Shown in pieces: positions 48,011 through 58,000 of a stretch of 64,000 nt of DNA; the stretch's first letter is position 1, and every line of letters starts with the position of its first letter. Origin of the DNA: Sipunculus nudus (Eukaryota; Annelida; Sipuncula; Golfingiida; Sipunculidae). A program made the position numbers and the translations under genes. Below the pieces are notes generated by a model. That model was not told the DNA's origin, did not search any database, and saw only the letters and a list, made by a program, of their open reading frames with translations. The stretch covers positions 52,984,079 to 53,048,078 of the forward strand of contig CM049309.1 in the NCBI GenBank assembly GCA_026874595.1. The letters are read 5' to 3'.

Positions 48011-48119
48011 GGGCCTCCCCCCCGGGAGAATACAGTATGGGGATCGGGACGCCGAAGGCGCCAATACACAGATGTATGTATGGGGGGCGCCTTCGGCGCC
48101 TCGATCCGTAAAATGAATA

Positions 48120-48890
48120 TTCCCGGGGGCGAGGCCCCAACCACGGGCCCTCCATGTAAATCCTTATGGGGGCCTCGCCCCCGGGGTATATTCTTTGTAG
48201 GGATCGATCCCACATAAAGTATTATCCCCTGGGGGCGAGGCCCCCACCACGGGTCTTCCATATAGTTCCTTATGGGGGCCTCGCCCCCAGTGTATATTCT
48301 TTTTAGGGATCGATCCCCCATAAAATATTATTCCCGGGGGCGAGGCCCCCACCACGGGCCTTCCATGTAATTCCTTATGGGGGCCTCGCCCCCTGTGTAT
48401 ATTCTTTGTAGGGATCGATCCCACATAAAGTATTATCCCCTGGGGGCGAGGCCCCCACCACGGGCCTTCCATGTAATTCCTTATGGGGGCCTCGCCCCCA
48501 GTGTATATTCTTTGTAGGGATCGATCCCACATAAAATATTATTCCCGGGGGCGAGGCCCCCACCACGGGCCTTCCATGTAATTCCTTATGGGGGCCTCGC
48601 CCCCTGTGTATATTCTTTGTAGGGATCGATCCCACATAAAGTATTATCCCCTGGGGGCGAGGCCCCCACCACGGGTCTTCCATGTAGTTCCTTATGGGGG
48701 CCTCGCCCCCAGTGTATATTCTTTTTAGGGATCGATCCCCCATAAAATATTTTTCCCGGGGGCGAGGCCCCCACCACGGGCCTTCCATGTAATTCCTTAT
48801 GGGGGCTTCGCCCCCGGGGTATATTCTTTGTAGGGATCGATCCCCCATAAAGTATTATCCCCGGGGGCGAAGCCCCCACCACGACCCTTG
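48120..48890. repeat. 106-bp tandem repeats, right arm (seven units, inverted)
   Basis: Seven units of the same 106-bp repeat lie here in the opposite orientation to the left arm, with the same GGGATCGATCCC dyad and 15-bp inverted pair. Variants (TTTTTAG instead of TTTGTAG before the dyad) occur in corresponding places in both arms, showing that the arms arose by inversion of an existing array or are kept alike by conversion. Confidence 0.9.
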
Positions 48891-49466
48891 TGGAGAAATT
48901 TCTATAGGGGCCTCGGTCCAAGCAGAGACCCTCTGTGGGGATCTGAACGATCCCATAGTGCTTTGACATGCGTTTCACACCTGTGGCTTTTCCAGTACCG
49001 ATGATATCCGATGAACACTCTTTAACCATTCACATGCATCTCCGATCCCAACCAGGACTCCCCTGTCCCCCCCCCCCTGGGCGATCCCACCCACGACTCC
49101 CCTGTACCCCCCCTGAGCGATCCCACCCAGGACTACCCTGTACCACCCCCCCCCCCGGGCGATCCCACCCATGACTACCCTGTACCCCCCCCCGGCCGAT
49201 CCCACACAGAACTCCCCTGTTCCCCCCATGGTTAAGCATACTGACCTTTCACATCCGACCTCGGCGACCCCAATCGACCTTTCACATCCTACCGACTCTT
49301 CTTCCCCCCCCCCTCCCCGCCGGCGATCCCCAAACCTACAACTGGTCTACTTCTGACTTGAACCACACAACCGACCCCTGGTGGCCACAGGCCACAACTC
49401 TACTACTTCTTGACATAAGGCAGAGGGAGGGGCCGCCCCCTCCCCCCCTCAAGTCCCCCCCTCCCC

Positions 49467-49505
49467 CACAGGGGAGCCGTCTGGGAGCCAAAAGCGCCCA
49501 TAGAG
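49467..49505. repeat. 39-bp direct repeat flanking the tRNA-Asn cassette, left copy
   Basis: This 39-bp sequence recurs at 49676-49714 with one mismatch, enclosing the tRNA-Asn cassette. The left arm of the palindrome has only a single copy (46899-46937, inverted), so the cassette entered the right arm after the palindrome formed. Confidence 0.85.
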
Positions 49506-49506
49506 G

Positions 49507-49676
49507 TATAACGTCCCTGGGTGGGCTCGAACCACCAACCTTCCGATTAACAGCCGGACGCGCTAACCGTTGCGCCACAGGGACTACATGCTTTGTGTAC
49601 GTAAGTTTCTTATGTTATCATGAATAGGTACTGTTCCTTGATTTGATTGGCTGATGGAAAGTGTGACGTCACAGAC
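49507..49676. repeat. 170-bp tRNA cassette, copy 2
   Basis: This segment contains tRNA-Asn(GUU) and its upstream flank with a CCAAT-type box and TGACGTCA at 49664-49671. It is nearly identical to copy 1 at 45296-45465 and lies between 39-bp direct repeats. Confidence 0.85.
49513..49584 (-). tRNA. tRNA-Asn(GUU)
   Basis: The minus strand gives a 72-nt cloverleaf with a perfect acceptor stem, GCGC/GCGC D stem, anticodon stem TCCGG/TCGGA, loop CTGTTAA with anticodon GTT, variable AGGTT and a GGTGG/CCACC T stem. It matches the eukaryotic tRNA-Asn type, with intact A and B boxes. There is no CCA and no intron. A T4 run follows. It lies within the right arm of the palindrome. Confidence 0.92.
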
Positions 49677-49714
49677 ACAGGGGAGCCGTCTGGGACCCAA
49701 AAGCGCCCATAGAG
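49676..49714. repeat. 39-bp direct repeat flanking the tRNA-Asn cassette, right copy
   Basis: This is the right partner of 49467-49505, with one mismatch. Outward from it the palindrome arm resumes. Confidence 0.85.
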
Positions 49715-50344
49715 CGCTCTCAACTGATAGTATTATAGAGCCGGCCTGTTTATATAGTAGGGTTGTGGACACATTTAAATCTTTGGTGAAGATATCGTAA
49801 ATGTTACTCGTGGAACGTTGGAGGCATATTTTTCCTAAAATTGTAGCAGGTATTTCGTAAATGTCATGTAGACCGTTGTCCGGCAAAGGGCTATTTTGTT
49901 GTGTTGACCAGTGCTGTATGAGGCAGCGCCCCCTATCGTATATTACCAACACTAATATAACAGTCACTACACATGACGTATTTAATGAACCAGTTTACCT
50001 GATAATTGATCGTATGAAGCATAATTGTTTGCGTTGTGTAGATTGTGGTAAGGTTTTACCCCCTTTATGTGACACAATAGTACGTTTATGTCGTTTCTGT
50101 TTGGTCTGTTTGTGATAGATATTAAGTTTAACCTGCAATGTGCGGGGTTTATATTCCACATAACCTGAATGCGCGCACACACACACACCATGTACACAAA
50201 ACAATAAATGGGGGCATTTGGACGTTGGTGAGAGATGGTAGTGAAACAAATTGTATTTAAAAACATACAGCGTACAACAACACATATAACAGATATATGA
50301 AGAAAAACATAGATGATTCATTTGTCAAAGCACAATATGTGGTT

Positions 50345-50350
50345 TTTATT
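50345..50350 (-). terminator. AATAAA polyadenylation signal (minus strand)
   Basis: TTTATT on the plus strand gives AATAAA on the minus strand, about 57 bp after the stop of the 513-aa gene. A plus-strand AATAAA lies at 50203-50208, without a clear gene before it. Confidence 0.55.
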
Positions 50351-50406
50351 GGGAACAACAATTTCCTATACAATGCCTTGTTGTTTATCACACACGTTCC
50401 ATATCA

Positions 50407-51948
50407 TCAAAAAGCATACGTGTATTTTGTATCAAGATCAAGCAAGAAATAGGGAAAATACACGCGGCCGTCTCTCACTTCCACACACGGTACATTAGAA
50501 GCAAACTGTCGCACGCGCCCCAAACGAAAAGACGCTGCCCACGCCGCTGTTCTTGTTAGAACAGAAAACAGGTTTTTCTTCGCGTCCTGTACTGAAACCG
50601 ATCGACACTTGGCCATTTCCAAAGTGGCACAGAATGTGCGCCTCACACGACCCACACCTGTCCCGACGTAGCGGTGGACGTGCCGTGACACGTGTCTGGC
50701 TGTTTTGGTTGACTTAACGATATACAGCCCAATCTTATCTTGTTCCAACATGGCCACGACAAAAAACAGTTGGAAATCATTTATCCGCGTTGGCGTTCCA
50801 TCGAATGCACCAGAGCGGTCGTACATGACTTTATATTCGTCGTAATATTCGTCGTCCTCAGTGTGGTAACATAGGTCCATATCGATGTAATTTTCGACGG
50901 GACACCACAACTGTAGCTTTTCATCGGAAGGAGGGATGAACGTGTTACAATGCGCATGCACCTTATCGGCTGCGTCGCGAGGCCGCCCTGACACGCACAG
51001 ACGGACAGCGTGTGGCAAATTGCACTGGTTGACAGGTGCGTCCAGCAGTGAACCACCGCTCGTGTTGTGACAGCCTATGTACACTCCTGACGGAATGAAG
51101 TTTTCTGTGAAGAGTCCCACTGGGTCCCACTGCTTGCCGAGTTTTTTGGCGTCCTGCATAGCGTCCACGGTGACATCAGCCATGCAATCAGTGATGGTGT
51201 TGACAAAGACAGATGTTTCGTCTTTGAGTCTCCGACTGTGAAGTGCTGCCAGCAGAGACTTCATTGGAACCTGTCGGCCGTAGGACGATTTCCCCTGCAC
51301 CTGATGTAAATAGCCGTCCGTGTCCGGTCCTTCCACGCGTGAAATGAGGGCGTCGCTAGCATCCTGTATCACTTCGCATAATCTCTCGGCGTACGTGAGA
51401 CCCGATTGCTGCACACGTAGTCTGTCCTTCATCTTTGCGTCCGCGTCCAGCAGGTGCAGACGCCGACGTGTGAACATTAACAGCCCAGGGACGAAATGTT
51501 TCGGGTGGGCCACAGTCGGTGCTGAAGAATCGGAAACGTCGACGGGGCCAGGCCCTGTGGTCGCCAGGTGGCTGAGGTCGACATTTATGGGCAATTCTGC
51601 CCCCGCCCTGCCCAAACTTTCCCGGACGGGTTGCGTCTTTAACCTCACTATGTCCGTGTACTCCCCTTTGTACTTTCTGACGTCATGGTCGCCTACGAAC
51701 ACCCCATGGAGGTAAGTCTCTGGAACCCTCGGCAACACGGCTATGGCTTTGCGGCGGATGTGTTCCGGCAGGCTTGTCTCCAGCCGGCGATTCTGTGTCC
51801 GCATGAAGCGGTCCCTGCTCATTTGATCGAACTTGAAAGCCTGTTCCATCACGTGTTGATGGGTCACGGAGGGCAACTTATTTGGGATCCGCAATGGTGA
51901 ACTTTGTCCCTCACATCGTCCCTTGCTGTGACGGGAAAAGGGCGTCAT
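50407..51948 (-). CDS. Hypothetical protein, 513 aa
   Basis: The frame opens with TTG-ATG at 51951-51948; I use the ATG. The protein is soluble, with a basic N-terminus (first 65 residues), a central globular region and an acidic Asp/Glu/Tyr cluster around residues 365-380. No signal peptide, membrane segment or enzyme motif is visible. Its start lies 54 bp from the start of the giant gene on the other strand, so the two share a short divergent promoter. A TATTATTG run lies about 45 bp upstream on its strand. It could be a capsid triplex or tegument protein by size, but I cannot name it. Confidence 0.78.
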   Translation of the reverse strand: MTPFSRHSKGRCEGQSSPLRIPNKLPSVTHQHVMEQAFKFDQMSRDRFMRTQNRRLETSLPEHIRRKAIAVLPRVPETYLHGVFVGDHDVRKYKGEYTDIVRLKTQPVRESLGRAGAELPINVDLSHLATTGPGPVDVSDSSAPTVAHPKHFVPGLLMFTRRRLHLLDADAKMKDRLRVQQSGLTYAERLCEVIQDASDALISRVEGPDTDGYLHQVQGKSSYGRQVPMKSLLAALHSRRLKDETSVFVNTITDCMADVTVDAMQDAKKLGKQWDPVGLFTENFIPSGVYIGCHNTSGGSLLDAPVNQCNLPHAVRLCVSGRPRDAADKVHAHCNTFIPPSDEKLQLWCPVENYIDMDLCYHTEDDEYYDEYKVMYDRSGAFDGTPTRINDFQLFFVVAMLEQDKIGLYIVKSTKTARHVSRHVHRYVGTGVGRVRRTFCATLEMAKCRSVSVQDAKKNLFSVLTRTAAWAASFRLGRVRQFASNVPCVEVRDGRVYFPYFLLDLDTKYTYAF

Positions 51949-52002
51949 CAAACGTCAGTGCAAAACGGACATTGTAGAGGTCAGACAGTTCCAATAATAA
52001 AA

Positions 52003-55000
52003 ATGGCACGGCAAACAGCCGACCCGACACCGATGAGCAGGACGGAATGGGACGAGCAGTTGCAAAAAACGGGATGGACGCGCAAGAACGTCATCAGAGA
52101 CGGAAACAGTTTTTTCCGGGCTGTGGCCATACTAATGAACGGGATGCACGAAGGCCAGCATGGGAGGTTGCGTCAGGTAGTAAGGGATCACACAGGTAAC
52201 AACGAGCTGCAGGAAGGGGTTGAACCCGGAAACGACGCGGTGCGGGCGATATCACATAAGTACGATTGCCATGTAAATGTCCTGCGGACGACAGGTGACA
52301 TCCGCCTTCTGACATCATTAGCACGTAGCAGGAAACCTTCAATAACTCTCGTACACACCGAAGGAGGGTACGACGTTTTAATACCGACATCTGAACAAGC
52401 AAAAGTACAACCACAGTCCGGTTCTCCTCCTCGTGCCATAGATATGTACGCGGATGAGGCATCCTCTTTACTCGAGGATCTTGACAAAGAATGGGCGAGG
52501 ATCATGCACCGCATGCAGACAAGTGCCAGCACCAGACAAGAGCGTAGCGGCGGATTGGACGAAAGACCGATAACAGGGCCGTTGCGGGAAGAACAGCACC
52601 GGCGGCACCTGCCTTCAATCAGTGCAAATGCCGCTGGTGGGAGCGCAGATCAAATGTGTACGGATGAACATGTGACGGCGGGTGGTGAAAGCGGAGAGGC
52701 GATGAGTACGGAGGAAACAGCGGATAAAACAGAAATACGAAAACGGCGGATGACATCAACAGCAAGTAGAACAAACGCTCCAAGCCGTCCACAGTCGGGC
52801 AGTGTGACAGACGACCAACCGGTCTCAGGCAGTAAATCGAAAAGAAAGAAGTGTACTAAGCCCAAAACACCCGCACAGGCACCCCAAATGGACACCACGA
52901 CTACGTCAGAAACGCAAACCCATAGTGATCCCGCACCTGAGACACGAGACGCAACGACCCAGGAGGCTGTCCAAAAAGGCCCCGAACCCGACCCCCAGGT
53001 ATTATTCAATGAAGTTAAAAATATGCATGCTGAACTACAACCAGCCTGGTCACCGATTAAAAGTATCCGTGCTGTATCGCCACCAGCCATGTCACAGATT
53101 AATGACGAAACCGATAGGAACGTAGACGACGATAATGCCGCCCAACAATTGCTGGGTCAGCTTACAATGCTGGGTGCTCAGATTCCAGCCTCGTCATCAA
53201 ACCAAGACGAAACCGATTTCGATATGATGACAGGTGAAATGTCACTGGCCGCAACAGAACTCGCCAGACTACAAGTCGCAGAAGCTGAAACAGAACGCGC
53301 CATTCGAGAAGCCGCACAAGCTACAGCAGAACGGGCCAAACTAGAAGCCGCAATTGCTGCTGCAGAAATCGAACTGCGGCAGTCGGAAGCGGGGGTACAA
53401 CAGGTAGCGGATGGTGTCTACCAACAGGGCGGAACGGGGCAGCCCAATCGTGTGCCAGGTGACACAGCCGACGACACACGGGAATTGACACTGCCCACAG
53501 AAACGGCTGATCACATAGGACATCAAAACGTGTACTGTGCGGAACAGTGCGAAGGTGGTATAGATCTGAACGATATTTTATCTGAACTGTTTGGCGATGG
53601 ACAATCAAATGACCAAGGCGTTCAGACACAACCTGCTGACCAGGGCGCGTCCGGGTCTGTACACTATCAACATCCTTTCACAGAGGATACCACGTTCAGT
53701 CTTCCTTCATTTGACGGGGAGGACGACCGCAAACAGCAGGATGACCCTGTGAGAAAGACCCCCTCAGACACGTCCAACGTGTCTTCATCAACCGGGGTCA
53801 ACACACAGCAACGGCTTGTAACAGGTTCGAGCATCGGCCAAGAAGCCAGAGGTGAAGAGGGACAACTGAGTAAATCTGATACGGACGAAACCGAAAGTGC
53901 CGTCGCCACCATCATCGCCGCCCTAGAGCATGACGAGCGGCATGAAGAGAAAAAGGTTAAAGGTGACACAGTAAATGGGTTTGTTCCCTGCCCCGCAACT
54001 GCCGATGGCGGGGGCACATCACATCACATTGAACAACATGAAACCGACGAACAAGAAAGTATACAAGAAGGGAAGGCACACAGCACAGATACAACTGTTA
54101 CCCAAGACCCTCCATTTCACAGCGATACAGCACAGGGAACGCCCATGCGGCAGGGCCAAGAGGACATCCTGCAGATGGCAATGAACCAATGTGACATATT
54201 TAGCGCTTCAGACATCTGTCCCGATAACGTACCCACTGCGCCCTCTGTCACTGATCTGGGGGAAAACGCAGGGGCTCAACACGTCGCGCCTTCTGTCTCT
54301 GCCGTCCCAGGGGATACTGCTGACAAAGATATTCCTTCTGAACATCCGCAACATGTGGGGGAGAATGAGGCACCGGAACAAGATGCAAATCAACATTTAA
54401 GGACGGTAGGAGAAACAGCCACGCCTGTTGCCCATACAGGTGGTGCGGAGGCGGCTCGCCGTATCGCAGACGGCTCTCCAGACACGGGTGCGTGCAAAAA
54501 AGAAACGCGTGGGCGAAAGGGCCATAAGAGTGTTTTGAAACCATCAAACCAGCATTCTACCGCCGACAAGCAAAAGGAAGCTCTGAGGAAGACAGCGCGA
54601 CGTCTTAAACGCAACTCGGTACGGCTCAGTACCAAAATACTACAACCTCGTGTCATACACCCCACACCAGTTCCTGACTTTCCCAAGCGGAGACCAAGGC
54701 GCCAGCTACGCGTTGCGCACGTTGACCACCCGTACTCGAAACCTCCTGGGTCGGAAGACGAGCAAAAGTGCATACGCAAAAAGCGGCAAGGACAACGGCG
54801 CAGAGCATCTAGTGCGCAGAACGATCGGCCATGTCAGTTATCATCCCGGCCCGCTGATGACACAGTTACGACGCCCTCGGGCTCGGAAAAGGCAGGCGAA
54901 CGACCGACCGCGGAAGACACCGCCGGACATGCAAAAAACGCAGAACAAACAACACATGAAGAAAATACGAGCGGCGCGAGGGGCGAGTCGGTCCAGATGG

Positions 55001-58000
55001 ACACAACAGCCTGTGAGCAGAGGGAAACCAGCGCGGAAGAGTGTGGAGAAATGGAAGGTGACGATAGCGCCCCTTCCATGTCTGGAGACTATCCGACACG
55101 TGTTCTGTTGTGTGATACGTTCGAAGACATAAAAACTCGGGAGTACTTCCAACTGGACAAAGGCGGTATGTATAGTGTAGATATGACTCTTTGTCGTCCG
55201 CAGACCCCAAACCCCAGCGCGGACCACGCTTCCCTCCTAGCACCGCGGGTGAGAGATTCACACACGGTCACAGGTGCGCCGTTTATGCAAACAGAAGAAA
55301 CACAGGACGGACAGGAACAAGATGACGCGAGTTCTGTTTCACTTACAGAAAGAATACAGAATATGCCTGCCACGTTCGAGCAGAGCATGGACGACAGCGA
55401 TGCGTCTGATGACACGTTGGAACAGCATATGGACGAGAGTAGCGAATGTGAGGGAAACGTGCCTATTAGTGTAACTACCATGGATGAGTCGGACGGCACG
55501 GTGGAAGACGAGGGAGGCGTGAACGACGCACGGCGTGTCCCTGTCAATACACAAGGAAAGACTGTCGCGTCACGCGGTGACCGCCCATGTGATACGGAGA
55601 CCGCCAACGAAGGCAGAGGATCTGACAAACAGAGAGATATGCCTCGCAGCGACCGCCCGGACGAAACACGATCGAGTTCAGGCGGACCTCCCCGGCACGC
55701 GTCACAGAAAGATACAACGGGAAAAGATGCATCAAACACAGACGCGTGTTATATACCACCTGGACACCCGGTGATCACGAAGTGCGTGACGGGGTCATTT
55801 CACCAGGGGGACCACCAACATTTTCTTTCGTTCTCAGTCGGAAAACAGTGTGTTCCCAACTGCGCAGTGGCTTTGATCCGGTGCAGCATTGAGGACCCGG
55901 AGACTTGGACAACCTCCACATTAGACGACATTTTAGACGCCGGCGACCAGCTTTACTACAGCATTAAAGGGTACCCTGTGGAAGACGCGGGATACGTTTG
56001 TTTGGACGAGTTGCTGGAAACGATTGACTGCTTCTCGCGTTCTTTCTCTGTGGTATCGTACATGTACCGGAGCGACCTAATTAACAGAAATGATTTCCGT
56101 AACACTTACAGAACGTTACGGATGGCTCTGTGTGACGACAAGGGGTACTTATCATCGATCCTGATACTCCAAGACTGCGCAATCGCTGTCATGCAAAAAG
56201 GTAGCAAATATTACGTCTTCGATTCGCACAGTCGGGACATGCGCGGGAAGGTCACACCAACGGGCACATCTGTGCTTTTGGGATTTGACATTCTTGCAGA
56301 GGCTATTAAGCATATAACAAATCTCGCGTACACGCTGAAAGTAAACGGATACGAAAGCAGATTGTACAGTATAACTGAGAACCGAGTGGACGCACCTGTC
56401 CGAGAGCAAACGGACCCTGTTGCCCCCGTCCACAGCACGCCGCGGGCGGACACGCCAGTTGATACGCAGCAGTCGGACCGGGTGGACGAAACGAGAGAAG
56501 AGGACGTCGCCTCAGCCTGTAACACAGGAGCTGACGAGAAAATGGAAGAGCAGGATGTGGCGGCATCCGAGCAACATTCGGGTCAGTCCGGTGCGGAAGA
56601 AATGGAAGATGTGCAAGGTGACATCACCCGTGAGGAAACGACAGAAGGGGACGTCGCCACAAGACCTGCTCAGGAGCAGCCCGATGACGGGGCAGGCCAA
56701 CCAAACCCCGCCTCCGCCTGTAACACAGGGGCTGAAGCGGATATGGAAGAGCAGGATGTGGCGGCATACGAGCAACATTCGGGTCCATCCGAGACGGAAG
56801 AAATGGAAGATGTGCAGGGTGACATCACCCGTGATGAACAGACCCCTCCGCGATCAGGCGAAGGCGACCCAGGAGTCGACGATCTGAACACATCGACCCG
56901 CAAGAAGCTCCATATCAAAAGTCAACCCGGAAAAGCTTCAAACAACAGAGGTCGCCCCTCAAAAGGCGTGACGCACGGAAAGATGGACGAACATGCTGCG
57001 TCGTTGGTCAAACGGTATGAAGAGGCAGTCAAAGTATACAACGAACGTAGAGACACACTTGCACATTTCTGTGCAATTTGCACGTCCAAAGTGGTTGGAA
57101 ATATCGAGGAGGTAGAGGAAATGAAGCAGAAACTGACAATGTTGAAGACGAAAGCACTGCGAGCGCGTACGAATATCCCGTCATTACAGGGCGTCGATAT
57201 ACCCCTGATTGTGAAAAAGAAAGTAGAGCGTAAGCACAAGATAAACATAATGCCTAACACAGCGAAGGCTACAAAGGCTTTAGACAAGGCAGAAACAGAA
57301 GCAGCCAAAAGGGAAAAGAAAGAAAATGATCAAACAATCGCAGACATGCGGGCAGGCCTTTTGAACGAATTGCGAGACCCCAGTGTCACGTACGATGACG
57401 TGAAACGAAACGAGTCGAAATACCAGCACGTCCTGCCAATAACGCCCGCAGAAGAAAAAGACGCTAAGAGTACCGTCGAAGCATGGATGACGAACATGGC
57501 CGATTACATCGAATATGCCCTGATCCACATCGAAAAAAAAGCAGAAGAGTCACCGTCCATGTTGGCCGAGCCACCCCGTGGAGTGCCCGGGATTTTCTGG
57601 TTACACAAAGAAACGGATACACAAGTTGCGACGGGCAGAGCGCTGTTGGAAATGTACAGGGTGCTGCGCGCCAGCGCCGTCGACCATAACAAAACGCTGA
57701 TAGACATGGTGGATCAACTGAAAGCATGGCTCGAGAATGCTTCTTTGCAATGTGTACATGATAAGATCCGCGCGTGCCTCGAGACATGGTACGAACTGGA
57801 CGCTTCTGTTCTCGACGAACGAGTCGATGCAATGCTCGGTCAGATTATGCCCCAATTACGTCTGATGAGGCTCCGTATCAGAAGCGGGACCAGTGGTGAC
57901 GATGAAAAAAGTTTACGACGCATGAAGATAAAGATCACATGTATGCAGGACGACTTGCGGGAACTACTCAGAAGCGTTTATGAATCTGCAGCACAGTACA

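Larger units (their letters stand above)
46650..49915. repeat. 3.3-kb imperfect palindrome (inverted repeat), centre near 48075
   Basis: The sequence from about 46650 to 48065 reappears inverted from about 48085 to 49915. Outer arms match around 46690-46940 and 49680-49880, the G-rich block at 46938-46970 matches the C-rich block at 49430-49470, and the inner arms carry 106-bp tandem repeats in opposite orientation. The centre is a GC-rich inverted repeat (GGCGCCTTCGGCGCC type) around a loop of about 23 nt. The right arm is longer because of an extra repeat unit, expanded C-rich units and the inserted tRNA-Asn cassette. Confidence 0.85.
44804..50406. other. 5.6-kb region without convincing protein genes: tRNAs and a large palindrome
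   Basis: This is the only long non-coding stretch of the window. It holds three minus-strand tRNA genes, a duplicated 170-bp tRNA cassette, AT-rich segments (for example ATTAAT runs at 45570-45625) and a 3.3-kb imperfect palindrome with 106-bp repeats. Open frames inside it either read through repeats whose unit is not a multiple of three or oppose tRNA genes. One short Cys-rich frame at its right edge is noted under findings. Candidate roles are a replication origin, a packaging or recombination junction, or a non-coding RNA locus. Confidence 0.7.

Noticed and set aside
47360..48890. CRISPR array
   Set aside because: The repeat units are contiguous 106-bp copies without unique spacers, in two opposite arrays, in a eukaryotic-virus context.
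47094..49029. Overlapping open frames of 76-159 codons on both strands through the 106-bp repeats
   Set aside because: They exist because the repeat lacks stops in several frames. The unit is not a multiple of three, so each copy shifts frame, and the same peptides appear in many overlapping frames on both strands.
48968..49239. Pro/Gly-rich frames at 48968-49174 (+) and 48975-49239 (-)
   Set aside because: They are translations of C-rich tandem repeats with homopolymer runs, and lack any other sign of coding.
49467..49714. tRNA-derived SINE or transposon with target-site duplications
   Set aside because: The 39-bp flanks are longer than usual duplications and belong to the palindrome arm itself; there is no poly(A) tail or transposase, and the tRNA is intact.
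54650..55739. Frames of 160 and 216 codons inside the giant gene
   Set aside because: They overlap a continuous frame of nearly 4000 codons in the low-complexity linker, where alternative frames stay open by composition.
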